From Methanobacterium_D oryzae (lineage in GTDB: Archaea > Methanobacteriota > Methanobacteria > Methanobacteriales > Methanobacteriaceae), in assembly GCF_050433505.1 (NCBI RefSeq), contig NZ_JBNPXC010000002.1, positions 747,449-811,448 on the forward strand: a DNA stretch of 64,000 nucleotides. Reading direction: 5' to 3'. Each line of letters begins with the position of its first letter. Within the stretch, counting starts at the first letter, position 1. The translations under genes were made by a program, and so were the position numbers. The notes under the pieces are model-generated. The model ran no database searches. It was not told where the DNA came from and saw only the letters and a program-made list of their open reading frames with translations. Of this stretch, positions 8,821 to 17,155 are shown one piece after another.

Positions 8821-9585
8821 ATGGAAGGAAAAATAATATTTATAGGTGCAGGTCCTGGAGACCCTGAACTTTTAACTATAAAAGGTAAAAACGCGTTGGA
8901 AAAGGCAGATATAATAATTTATGCCGGATCACTTGTAAATAAAGAAGTTTTAAACTATGCAAAAGAAAATAGTGAAATCTATAATAGTGCATCCATGAAT
9001 CTTGACGAAATACTGGATATAATGGAAAAAGAAACAAAAAAAGGTAAAATTATTGCAAGGGTTCATACAGGTGATCCTTCAATTTATGGAGCAATTGGTG
9101 AACAAATTGAATTTTTAAAACAAAAGAATATAAGTTTCGAAATAGTTCCTGGTGTTAGTTCCCTTTTTGGTGCTGCTGCTGCGCTTGAATCAGAGTTAAC
9201 ACTTCCAGAAGTATCTCAAACAGTTATTATTACACGACCAGAAGGTAGAACACCTAAACCCGAAAAAGAAGCAATTTCTAAACTTGCAAAACATAACGCT
9301 ACCATGTGTATCTTTTTAGGAATTAGCATGATTAAAGAAGTTGTAGATGATCTTTTAACCTGTTATACTCCAGATACTCCTGTTGCAGTTGTTAAAAAAG
9401 CCACATGGCCTGATGAATTAATAGTTAAAGGAACTTTAAAAGATATCGCAGGTAAAGTTAAAGAAGCTGGAATTGAAAAAACAGCGCTTATTATTGTGGG
9501 TAATGTTCTTGATCCGGGATATATTACTCCATCAAAGCTTTATGATGCTAAATTTACCCATGAGTACCGTAAAGGGCATGAATAA
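8821..9585 (+). CDS. cbiF: Cobalt-precorrin-4 C11-methyltransferase
   Basis: This 254-aa enzyme uses S-adenosylmethionine to methylate C-11 of (cobalt-)precorrin-4 in corrin ring synthesis; methanogens need cobamides for methyl transfer. Recognised by the uroporphyrinogen/precorrin methylase pattern: FIGAGPGDPELLTIKG near the N-terminus, YAGSLVN, HTGDPSIYGAIGEQ, PGVSSLFGAAAALESELTLPE, and VTxxTWPDE-like VVKKATWPDELIVKGTL. This combination is typical of CobM/CbiF rather than other precorrin methylases. ATG 8821 is chosen because AAGGATGA lies just before it; ATG 8812 and TTG 8782 are in frame but less well placed. It probably forms an operon with the DUF166 gene. Confidence 0.93.
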   Translation: MEGKIIFIGAGPGDPELLTIKGKNALEKADIIIYAGSLVNKEVLNYAKENSEIYNSASMNLDEILDIMEKETKKGKIIARVHTGDPSIYGAIGEQIEFLKQKNISFEIVPGVSSLFGAAAALESELTLPEVSQTVIITRPEGRTPKPEKEAISKLAKHNATMCIFLGISMIKEVVDDLLTCYTPDTPVAVVKKATWPDELIVKGTLKDIAGKVKEAGIEKTALIIVGNVLDPGYITPSKLYDAKFTHEYRKGHE

Positions 9586-9677
9586 TGCCTAAATTTTTAC
9601 TATTTTTGAATTTATTTTGCATTCAATTAAATCTAAATAAAATTTCTTACCATATTATTACTTAATAACTTTTTTGA

Positions 9678-10919
9678 GTGATAATTTTGAATATAAAAAA
9701 ATGGTGGCAGAATCAATCCAATACTGATAAAGCAGTTTTAAGTTTAAGTTCATTTATTGGAATAGCTTTAATTTTCATTATATTAAGTGGAATACTTGTT
9801 CCTGATACTACTTTTTTAACACTCGAGGCAAATAATGCTCAAATTAATGCTATAACAAATGAATTTATTATAAAAGGGAAAACTGAACCTAATGCTAAAG
9901 TATTTATTAATAATAATGATTTAAATTTAGATAAAATACCAGTAAATACGGATAATAATGGTAATTTTGAATATAAACTGATAGTTCCTCCAGAAATTAC
10001 TGATACTAAAGTTTCAATAACATCAAAAGCAAAAGGGAAGTATGAGGTTGTCCAATATATTGATCTACAAAGACCATTGACATTTCTTTCAATAAAGCCC
10101 ATGGAAAAAATTCCTTTTAAAAGTCAAGATGTTCACTTAGAAGGAAAAAGCGAACCTAATGCTTCTATCACCATTATTTCAAATATGACTCTTAAAGATA
10201 ATATAAATCTTCAAAGGTATATGGAAACTTCCTTAAATGATCCTATAATTGATACTGTTACACTAAAAACAGATGAAGATGGAAATTTTAAGTATGATTT
10301 TCATGTTCCACTAAATTCTACTTCTGTATATTTTAATGTAACTGCAGAGTCTTATGGTAAAAGAAGTACCAATCAAATTCAAAATGTAACCCGTGAATTT
10401 ACTAATTTTCCTCCAATTAGTTCTATTTTTGATGTAGAAAATTCATATAGTAAAATTAAAATAAAGCATTATTCTGGAAAAGGTTTCTCAATTAATTATC
10501 CTGATTTTTGGGAGAGAGGTTCATATAAAAATGCTGGGAAAAATTCCAGATTATATGTAACCTATGAAAACAATGTAGAATGTATTGTCTGGTATGGAGT
10601 TGTTGGTAAAGACTTTGGAAAATCCATTAAAGATTATAAAAACACTCAAGATGCATATATACGTACATGGTGGGGTGGAACTGAAGTTTTTGAACAGAAT
10701 ATTAATAAAAATGGAGTAAAGGGAATTAGAACAGTTTATAGATGTGAACAAAATCCATTATTTTCCAACAACATACGACCTCCATTTTATTTAGATAGAA
10801 CAACTCTTACAAAGGACAATATAAATGTATATCAGCTTCAGCTTATGGTTAATGGAGAATATTATGAAAAAAATAATCATATTATTGAAAAAACTGTAGG
10901 AAGCTTTAAAATAAATTAA
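9678..10919 (+). CDS. Membrane-anchored protein with Ig-like repeats and PsbP-like domain
   Basis: This 413-aa protein has one N-terminal membrane helix (SLSSFIGIALIFIILSGIL), then two Ig-like beta domains with the repeated motif KGKTEPNAKVFI / EGKSEPNASITI and D(N/E)(N/D)GNF(E/K)Y, and a C-terminal domain from about residue 255 beginning YSGKGFSINYPDFWE. That start is typical of the PsbP/Mog1-like fold seen in many archaeal surface proteins. It is therefore exposed outside the membrane, possibly in the pseudomurein space. The start is uncertain: GTG 9678, or TTG 9687 with GAGTGAT four nt upstream. It stands alone, with no clear operon partner. Confidence 0.7.
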   Translation: MIILNIKKWWQNQSNTDKAVLSLSSFIGIALIFIILSGILVPDTTFLTLEANNAQINAITNEFIIKGKTEPNAKVFINNNDLNLDKIPVNTDNNGNFEYKLIVPPEITDTKVSITSKAKGKYEVVQYIDLQRPLTFLSIKPMEKIPFKSQDVHLEGKSEPNASITIISNMTLKDNINLQRYMETSLNDPIIDTVTLKTDEDGNFKYDFHVPLNSTSVYFNVTAESYGKRSTNQIQNVTREFTNFPPISSIFDVENSYSKIKIKHYSGKGFSINYPDFWERGSYKNAGKNSRLYVTYENNVECIVWYGVVGKDFGKSIKDYKNTQDAYIRTWWGGTEVFEQNINKNGVKGIRTVYRCEQNPLFSNNIRPPFYLDRTTLTKDNINVYQLQLMVNGEYYEKNNHIIEKTVGSFKIN

Positions 10920-11100
10920 CTAGTTAAAGCATTCTTTTTATAATTAATTTAACTTATCAATAAGCCATTATATTTACTAATTATGTTTTTAATATTTAAT
11001 TATTCTAATTGACTTAATCAAAATGCTTTAAAACAATTTAATTCTATTCTTTTTATTATTAAGTTTTTTAATATATTTATACTAATTTTAAATCATAAGA

Positions 11101-11318
11101 TTAATATATAAGTTATAACTAACTATTTTTATTAGGGCATAAACGATAATAATGGACATAAAGACAATATAAGCAGCCATACAATCTAAATGAATTTTTC
11201 ACGCTTCATAATCCATTTTATTTTGTGAAGTGGCTCATTTCTAATAATTCATCTTCTTTCTAGTTTTGCTATTATTTTTTTAGTCCTAGTGGAATCAAAT
11301 ACAAAGGAGGTGAAAAAC
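11101..11318 (+). promoter_or_regulatory. Structured leader of adhesin-like gene 1
   Basis: This segment is clearly related to 14826-15039, in front of the third adhesin gene. Shared parts are a 27-nt block containing TTAATATATA and the palindrome AGTTATAACT (11111-11120), a GGGCAT block, a hairpin with arms CAC..TTCA (11200-11208) and TGAAGTG (11226-11232), ATTCATCTTCTTT, and the ribosome binding site AAAGGAGGTGAAAAACG. With the TATA-like block near its start, the transcript would carry a 5' leader of some 180 nt. The rest of the 10920-11100 spacer shows no gene. Confidence 0.6.
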
Positions 11319-13160
11319 GTGAAAAAACAAATAGTATTAGCTACACTCTGTTTAATCGCTGTTTTAGTTTCTGTTTCTGCTTGTAGTGCTGTTAATTTAA
11401 CTGTTGGGACCGGTGGGACTTATTCCAATATACAGGATGCATTTGATAATGCTGTTGACGGTGATACAATCCTTATTGCTAATGGAACATACACTGGAGA
11501 CAAAAATAGGGGGATTAAAATTAACAAAACCCTTAATATCACCGGTGCAAGCCAGACTGGAACCATAATCAACGCTCAAGGTGATGATTACATATTCTTC
11601 ATTGAGAATGGTTATACTGTAAACTTCAGCAACTTAACACTAAGAAATGGAGAATGTGATTATGGTGGTGCTATCTACAATGAAGGTAATTGTACCATAA
11701 ATAAAGTTACATTTGACAATAACTATGCAGAAGATGAGGATGGTGGTGCTATCTACAATGAAGGTACAATGACCATAATTGGCTGCACATTCACTAGTAA
11801 CGATGCAGAAGAGGATGGTGGTGCTATCCTCAATGACGGTACAATGACCATTGCTAACAGCACATTTACCGATAATGAAGCAGATTATTCTGATGGTGGT
11901 GCTATCTGCAATGAAGGTACAATGACCATTACTGGCTGCACATTCACTGGTAACGAGGCAGCTGATTGTTGTGGTGGCGGTGCTATCTACAATGAAGGTA
12001 CAATGACCATTAATAACAGCACATTTACCGATAATGAAGCAGATGATTCTTATGGTGGTGCTATCTACAATGACGATACAATGACCATTACTGGCTGTAC
12101 ATTCACTAATAATGAAGCAGAGTATGGTGGTGCAATTTATAATTGTTATTGTAGTAGAAATTTAACCATTACTGGCTGTACATTCACTAGCAACACTGCA
12201 AGTATGGGTGGTGCTATCTTCAACAATAGATATCTGGAACTAAAATATAACACCATAAAAAACAATAAAGCACTGCTAAATAACTTAAAAGCGTTATATG
12301 CTGTGGATGGACCAGTAGGAACTGTGGGTTATGGTGGTGGAATATTTTTAGCTCCTTACTCTTCTTATGAGATTGTTGGTAACCACATCCTGAACAATAC
12401 TGGAAGTGGTATATACATAGGATACCCACCTAAATCAAAAGGTACTGCTTTCTCAAGCAAGATAGAAGAAGAAATTGAATATAAAGCAATTATTAACTTC
12501 AACAGAATCTATGGAAACACACCATACGGAATATACAACAGTACAATAGAAGCAACTGCTGATGTAAGCGCTGCTAGTGATCCTCTACCACCTACAATGC
12601 CAACCATAAATGCTAAATATAATTGGTGGGGTAGTAATAATGGTCCTAATAGTGCTGGTGCTGATAAAACCAACCTAGAATCTGCATACTACGCACCATG
12701 GCTTGTAATGAAATTAACACCAACAAAAGTTGTAATTAACGGTGGTGAAACAACATTATTAACCGCTAGCTTCCTCTACGACAATAATGGAACATACCAC
12801 GACCCAGCAAACGGCCACATACCTGATGGAACACCTGTAACATTTACTACAAGTCTTGGACAGGTTGGAAGCCAAACAATAACCACATATACTGTTAACG
12901 GTATTGCAACCGCAATTCTAAGAGCTGTAGACGCAGCAGGTAATCTTGTAAGTGGTATAGCATATATTACAGCAACAACTGATTCTCAGACACTTTCAAC
13001 TAGTGTTAGTATCATTGAAGTTCCAGAAGCAAATGCGGCAACAAACACAACCAATACAACAAGCACAGTAGGAATGCAAGAAACAGGAATACCATTAGTT
13101 GGATTAATACTTGCTATTTTAGCGTTGTTTGGTGGTTTAGCGACCTCTAAAAGAAAATAA
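11319..13160 (+). CDS. Adhesin-like surface protein with beta-helix repeats (1)
   Basis: This is a 613-aa exported protein. It has an N-terminal signal peptide, a right-handed beta-helix of the polymorphic-outer-membrane-protein/pectate-lyase type built from GGAI(Y/L/C)NEGTMTI repeats, a conserved NWWGSNNGP motif followed by PWLVM, an Ig-like invasin-type domain (GETTLLTASF ... DGTPVTFTTSLG), a Thr/Asn-rich linker and a C-terminal membrane helix with a short basic tail. The end begins MQETGIPLVGLILAILALFGG, almost the same in all three tandem paralogues. Such proteins are abundant in Methanobacteriales and are thought to mediate contact with surfaces or cells. GTG 11319 is the start, five nt after GGAGGTGA. 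Confidence 0.85.
   Translation: MKKQIVLATLCLIAVLVSVSACSAVNLTVGTGGTYSNIQDAFDNAVDGDTILIANGTYTGDKNRGIKINKTLNITGASQTGTIINAQGDDYIFFIENGYTVNFSNLTLRNGECDYGGAIYNEGNCTINKVTFDNNYAEDEDGGAIYNEGTMTIIGCTFTSNDAEEDGGAILNDGTMTIANSTFTDNEADYSDGGAICNEGTMTITGCTFTGNEAADCCGGGAIYNEGTMTINNSTFTDNEADDSYGGAIYNDDTMTITGCTFTNNEAEYGGAIYNCYCSRNLTITGCTFTSNTASMGGAIFNNRYLELKYNTIKNNKALLNNLKALYAVDGPVGTVGYGGGIFLAPYSSYEIVGNHILNNTGSGIYIGYPPKSKGTAFSSKIEEEIEYKAIINFNRIYGNTPYGIYNSTIEATADVSAASDPLPPTMPTINAKYNWWGSNNGPNSAGADKTNLESAYYAPWLVMKLTPTKVVINGGETTLLTASFLYDNNGTYHDPANGHIPDGTPVTFTTSLGQVGSQTITTYTVNGIATAILRAVDAAGNLVSGIAYITATTDSQTLSTSVSIIEVPEANAATNTTNTTSTVGMQETGIPLVGLILAILALFGGLATSKRK
11663..12231 (+). repeat. Intragenic tandem repeats in adhesin-like gene 1
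   Basis: About eight imperfect units of roughly 66-75 nt, each starting GGTGGTGCTATC(T/C)(A/T)CAA and often continuing TGAAGGTACAATGACCATT. At protein level each unit is one coil of the beta-helix. Near-identity at DNA level makes gain or loss of units by recombination plausible. Confidence 0.8.
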
Positions 13161-13200
13161 TTAATTTCTTTTTTTCTTTTTTTTGTAATTAGTTTTCACT
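13161..13200 (+). terminator. T-rich terminator after adhesin-like gene 1
   Basis: The stop codon is followed at once by runs of T (TTTCTTTTTTTCTTTTTTTT style), the usual intrinsic termination signal of archaea. The paralogues at 14659 and 16521 end in similar T tracts. Confidence 0.6.
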
Positions 13201-13303
13201 TGCTCTTGTTAAATTTTTTTAATCAATTTTACTATTTTATATAAAAAGTCCATTACAAAGGTTTTATTAGTTGTGGTATTTATTAATATAACTCAATATT
13301 GGT

Positions 13304-13360
13304 ATTAAATGTGAACAAAGTTACCAATCACTAAAATAAGGTGCAAAATTCACATTTAAT
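13304..13360 (+). promoter_or_regulatory. Inverted repeat upstream of adhesin-like gene 2
   Basis: A perfect 12-nt inverted repeat, ATTAAATGTGAA (13304-13315) and TTCACATTTAAT (13349-13360), separated by 33 nt, 82 nt before the start codon. It could form a hairpin or be a pair of operator half-sites. The core AATGTGA/TCACATT recurs at 19712-19731 behind the metal transporter. This gene lacks the leader of its two neighbours. Confidence 0.45.
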
Positions 13361-13441
13361 GCAATGTTATTTATTATGTTAAAACAAATACCCTCTTAGA
13401 AAATAATATACAATAATCATAAAAAAGGGGGTGAAAAAAGC

Positions 13442-14659
13442 GTGAAAAACAAAATAATACTCATCACACTCGCTCTAATTACTATTTTAGTCACTGTTTC
13501 TGCTTGTAGTGCTGCAAATATTTATGTTAATAGTTCCATTACTACTCCCGGTGATGGAAGTTCATGGGATAAGGCAGTTCAAAACATTACAGAGGGATAC
13601 AACAAAGCAAATGATAATGATACAATCAAACTTGCCAATGGCCAATACAGCGGAACAGGAAATACTAATATAACAATCACTAAAAATATAACAATTCAGG
13701 GACAAAGCCAAACAGGAACCATAATAAATGGAACGAACACCAACTGGATATTCTTTATTTATCCAGGATACAATGTTACAATCAAAAATCTCACAATAAC
13801 AAATGGAAATAGTTCTTATGCCGGCGGCGCTATCGATAACAGCGGTATTTGTACTTTGATGGACTGCACATTTATGAACAATAAAGCAGAAGGTATTGGC
13901 GGCGCTATATACAATAATGGTAACTGTAATTTGAATGCCTGTACAATTACCGGTAACAATGCAGAGTTTGGTGGCGCTATCTACAATGCAGGTACTTTGA
14001 ATGCTACTGGTTGTAACATCTTCAATAACAGAGCATCATATCTCGGTGGAGCAATCTATAGTTACTATGTTTCTAACACTACAGTTATATACAGCCGTTT
14101 CTTAAATAATACCAATCCCAGAGGTCCACAAGACTTATATCTTTTTGTATATGGTCAACAAGCTACTATGAATGTTATATTAAACTGGTGGGGAGATAAT
14201 AACGGACCCAAATCAGAAAGAGTAGCATATGGATATGCTAAGTATGACCCATGGCTTGTAATGAACATTAACACAAATCCATCAACAATCTATACTGGAA
14301 AAACTTCAAAAATCACTGTAAATGTTTACAAAGACTCTGCAGGCGGTGATCATAGTGCTGATGCTGCTCAGTTCTTCAGTGGTCCAGAAGTAACATTCAC
14401 TTCTACTTTAGGTACCATCGGAAGTTACACAAAAACAGTTGACTGGGTTTTAGGAGAAGCAGTAATAACATATCACGGAATTTTAGCAGGGAATGACCCA
14501 ATTACAGCAGCAGACGGACAGACCATAACAACAACTGTAACTGTACTTGCAGCCTCAGAAGAAGGAACAGTGGGGATGCAAAACACAGGACTACCAATAG
14601 CAGGATTAATACTTGCTATTTTAGCATTGTTTGGTGGTTTTGTAATTTCTAAAAAATAA
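13442..14659 (+). CDS. Adhesin-like surface protein with beta-helix repeats (2)
   Basis: This 405-aa exported protein is a shorter relative of the first adhesin. It has a signal peptide (LITLALITILVTVSACSAAN), about four beta-helix coils with GGAIYN(N/A)G, the NWWGDNNGP and PWLVMN motifs, one Ig-like domain (STIYTGKTSKITVNVY ... FSGPEVTFTSTLG), and the anchor starting MQNTGLPIAGLILAILALFGG. The GTG start is preceded by GGGGGTGAAAAAAGC. The Ig-like part resembles protein 3, whereas the last 40 nt of anchor coding sequence are almost identical to gene 1, so it looks like a mosaic. Probably cell-surface anchored and monocistronic, ending in a T-rich tract. Confidence 0.85.
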   Translation: MKNKIILITLALITILVTVSACSAANIYVNSSITTPGDGSSWDKAVQNITEGYNKANDNDTIKLANGQYSGTGNTNITITKNITIQGQSQTGTIINGTNTNWIFFIYPGYNVTIKNLTITNGNSSYAGGAIDNSGICTLMDCTFMNNKAEGIGGAIYNNGNCNLNACTITGNNAEFGGAIYNAGTLNATGCNIFNNRASYLGGAIYSYYVSNTTVIYSRFLNNTNPRGPQDLYLFVYGQQATMNVILNWWGDNNGPKSERVAYGYAKYDPWLVMNINTNPSTIYTGKTSKITVNVYKDSAGGDHSADAAQFFSGPEVTFTSTLGTIGSYTKTVDWVLGEAVITYHGILAGNDPITAADGQTITTTVTVLAASEEGTVGMQNTGLPIAGLILAILALFGGFVISKK

Positions 14660-14825
14660 TTTAATTTTTTTCCATTTTTTATTTTAATTAATTAAGTTAT
14701 ACCCAACTATAGAATTAAACTAATTATATTTTTAGTGTTTAATTAAAAGACTTTAAAGCATATTAATACTGTTTACCCAATTATTAATTATTTTATTAAA
14801 TTTATATTAGTTTTAAAACATAATA

Positions 14826-15039
14826 TTAATATATAAGTTATAACTAACTATCTTTAATGGGGCATGAAGAATAATAATTGATTTAAAGGAAATAAAAGCG
14901 ACTATATAATCTTAATGGGTAGTTTACACTTCACATGCTGTTTTTTTGAAGTGAACCATTACTATTAATTATTCATCTTCTTTACAATTATACTATTATT
15001 TTGGCCCCTAGGAACCAGCACAAAGGAGGTGAAAAACGC
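14826..15039 (+). promoter_or_regulatory. Structured leader of adhesin-like gene 3
   Basis: This is the second copy of the leader described at 11101-11318. It has the same TATA-containing block with palindrome AGTTATAACT (14836-14845), GGGGCAT, a perfect 7-bp hairpin CACTTCA (14927-14933) / TGAAGTG (14947-14953), ATTCATCTTCTTT and the ribosome binding site. Distance from palindrome to start codon is 204 nt here and 208 nt in copy 1. The spacer before it (14660-14825) is AT-rich without a gene. Confidence 0.6.
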
Positions 15040-16521
15040 GTGAAAACCCAAATAACTCTAATTACACTATGCTTACTTGCTATTTTAGTCTCTGTTTCTG
15101 CTGTTAGCGCTACTAATATTTATGTAAATGCTTCAGCTACTAGTGGTGGAACTGGAACTATAACTAATCCTTTCCAAAATATACAATCAGGAGTAACTGC
15201 CGCATCAGACGGTGATACAATCAATATTGCAGATGGAACTTATTCTGGAACTGGCAACAATCAAATTACTATAGATAAGAATATGAATATTACTGGTCAA
15301 AGCCAGAATGGAACCATAATAAATGGAACAGGCACATGGATATTCTACAATAATGCTAATAACGTTACAATCCAGAATTTAACTTTTGTTAATGCAGGAA
15401 ATGGGGCCTTATATGATGATTATGGTGGTGCAATCTACAATAATTATTATGCTAATATGACAATAAATGACTGTACTTTCAAAGAAAACACAGCATATGG
15501 TGGCGGAGCTATTATGAATGATGGAAACATGATTATAAACCGCTGTACATTCACCAATAACACTGCAGACTATAATGGTGGTGCAATCTTCCATTGTGAT
15601 GGAACAATGATAATCTCAGGCTGTACATTCACAAATAACACAGCAGGTACTAACGGATATGGTTATGGTGGTGCAATATATACTGATAGCGGATTACTGG
15701 CAAACACAATAATAAATAACAGTATTTTCGACAGTAACACCGCACAATACGGTGGTGCAATCTACAATTATTTCCCAATTACCATTACAGGCAGTAATTT
15801 CAACAAAAACACTGCAACAACTAATGGTGGAGCTATATACACAAATAGTTACTATGATGATTCTTCAAACGTTAAATACAGTCGTTTTGTTGGAAATACT
15901 GCAGGAACCACAGCACAAGACATATACTTGTATGGTGGCTCAATAGATGCAAGATACAACTGGTGGGGCTCAAACAACGGCCCAGTAGCAGGAAGAATAG
16001 CTCAAAGTGAAGGTACTCCAAGCAATGAAACCTACACTCCATGGCTTGTAATGAACATCAATACAGATCCATCAACCATCTACACTGGTGAGACTTCTAA
16101 AATCAGTGTGAATGTTTACACTGATTCAAATGGCACTGATCACAGTGCTGATGCTGCTCAATTCTTCAGTGGACCAGAAGTAACATTTACAACCGACTTG
16201 GGTAATGTGGGAAGTAAAGAAGTTACAGTTCCTTGGACTCTTGGTATGGCATTCGCTATTTTAAGAGGTGATGAGGGACCTGGAATTGCCACATTAACCG
16301 CTGCAGACATTGAAACATTGCCAACTACAGTTACTATACTTCAAGCTCCTGTAAATCCAGATGATAATGAAGAAGTAATTGATCCAGTAATACCAACCGA
16401 AAATGAAGTTAACGCAGCAAGTAACACTGTAGAAATGCAGGAGACAGGTATTCCGCTAGCGGGATTAATACTCGCAATACTAGCAGTATTCGGTGGATTA
16501 TTAGTACCAAAAAGAAAATAA
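15040..16521 (+). CDS. Adhesin-like surface protein with beta-helix repeats (3)
   Basis: This 493-aa exported protein is the third tandem paralogue. It contains a signal peptide, about six beta-helix coils with GGAI(Y/M/F) motifs, YNWWGSNNGP and PWLVMN, one Ig-like domain closely similar to that of protein 2 (TSKISVNVY, HSADAAQFFSGPEVTFT), a Pro/Asn/Glu linker and the anchor MQETGIPLAGLILAILAVFGG with PKRK tail. GTG 15040 is the start, after AAAGGAGGTGAAAAACGC; an upstream TTG at 15001 is in frame but precedes the ribosome binding site. The gene ends in a T-rich tract and converges on the NikR gene. Confidence 0.85.
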   Translation: MKTQITLITLCLLAILVSVSAVSATNIYVNASATSGGTGTITNPFQNIQSGVTAASDGDTINIADGTYSGTGNNQITIDKNMNITGQSQNGTIINGTGTWIFYNNANNVTIQNLTFVNAGNGALYDDYGGAIYNNYYANMTINDCTFKENTAYGGGAIMNDGNMIINRCTFTNNTADYNGGAIFHCDGTMIISGCTFTNNTAGTNGYGYGGAIYTDSGLLANTIINNSIFDSNTAQYGGAIYNYFPITITGSNFNKNTATTNGGAIYTNSYYDDSSNVKYSRFVGNTAGTTAQDIYLYGGSIDARYNWWGSNNGPVAGRIAQSEGTPSNETYTPWLVMNINTDPSTIYTGETSKISVNVYTDSNGTDHSADAAQFFSGPEVTFTTDLGNVGSKEVTVPWTLGMAFAILRGDEGPGIATLTAADIETLPTTVTILQAPVNPDDNEEVIDPVIPTENEVNAASNTVEMQETGIPLAGLILAILAVFGGLLVPKRK

Positions 16522-16558
16522 AATCCCTTTTTCCTATTTTTTTTATTTTAATTAAGTT
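16522..16558. terminator. T-rich tract between convergent adhesin-like gene 3 and nikR
   Basis: The 39-nt gap between the stop codons contains several T runs on the plus strand, suited to end the adhesin transcript. Confidence 0.5.
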
Positions 16559-16560
16559 AA

Positions 16561-16944
16561 TTAAACCACAATTAATTTAACATAATCAAGTTTACGGCTT
16601 ATCTGAAACATTCTCGCTAATTCTTTTATCCTATCAGCTGATCCATCTAAAATAAAAATTTCCATACATTTGTTTTCCTTAAGGTGACTGTGTATCTGTG
16701 TATTTATTATATCTTCAAAATCATGTTTTATTTCTGTAACCTTATCTTCAACTTCTTGATTATGAATTAGTACAAGAACAGAATTTATTTCACCCTTTAA
16801 GTCTCTTTTTTCCTTATTATCAGCTATTAACATTCTTGTACTGGCCCGTATTACTTCTGATCTTCCAGAGAATCCTATTTCATCCTTTATGTTATCTATT
16901 TCAGAAAGTAATTTTTCATTTAAGGATATGCTCACAATTGGCAT
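16561..16944 (-). CDS. nikR: NikR-type nickel-responsive transcriptional regulator
   Basis: This 127-aa protein has an N-terminal ribbon-helix-helix DNA-binding domain (VSISLNEKLLSEIDNIKDEI, then GRSEVIRASTRMLI) and a C-terminal ACT-like metal-binding domain. The four nickel ligands of E. coli NikR (H76, H87, H89, C95) have exact counterparts H74, H85, H87 and C93, in KHDFEDIINTQIHSHLKENKC. It is thus probably a functional nickel sensor that represses metal uptake genes. It is divergent from the ABC transporter at 17156-19689, with 211 nt between, so that transporter is an obvious candidate target. No ribosome binding site is visible, which may mean a leaderless transcript. Confidence 0.9.
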   Translation of the reverse strand: MPIVSISLNEKLLSEIDNIKDEIGFSGRSEVIRASTRMLIADNKEKRDLKGEINSVLVLIHNQEVEDKVTEIKHDFEDIINTQIHSHLKENKCMEIFILDGSADRIKELARMFQISRKLDYVKLIVV

Positions 16945-17155
16945 GATAATTATTATTTAATAACTTACTATAAATATTTTGATAAAAATTATTAACAAAA
17001 TTTTTAAATATTAATAAGTACTTATAATATATTAAAAACATGTTCACTGCCTTAATAATATTCAATAGCTATCATTTAGGCTTAATTTACAAAATTAAAC
17101 TATGAAAAAAGGAATTTAAAATATACAAATACTTTTTAAAGTTTATGGTGTCTTA

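Noticed and set aside
11663..12231. CRISPR-like regular repeats
   Set aside because: The units are in frame inside an adhesin-like gene, have no unique spacers, and translate into beta-helix coils.
15409..15594. Minus-strand frame rich in Cys, Thr and Ile inside adhesin-like gene 3
   Set aside because: It is the complement of the beta-helix repeats; the repeated composition keeps the frame open by chance.
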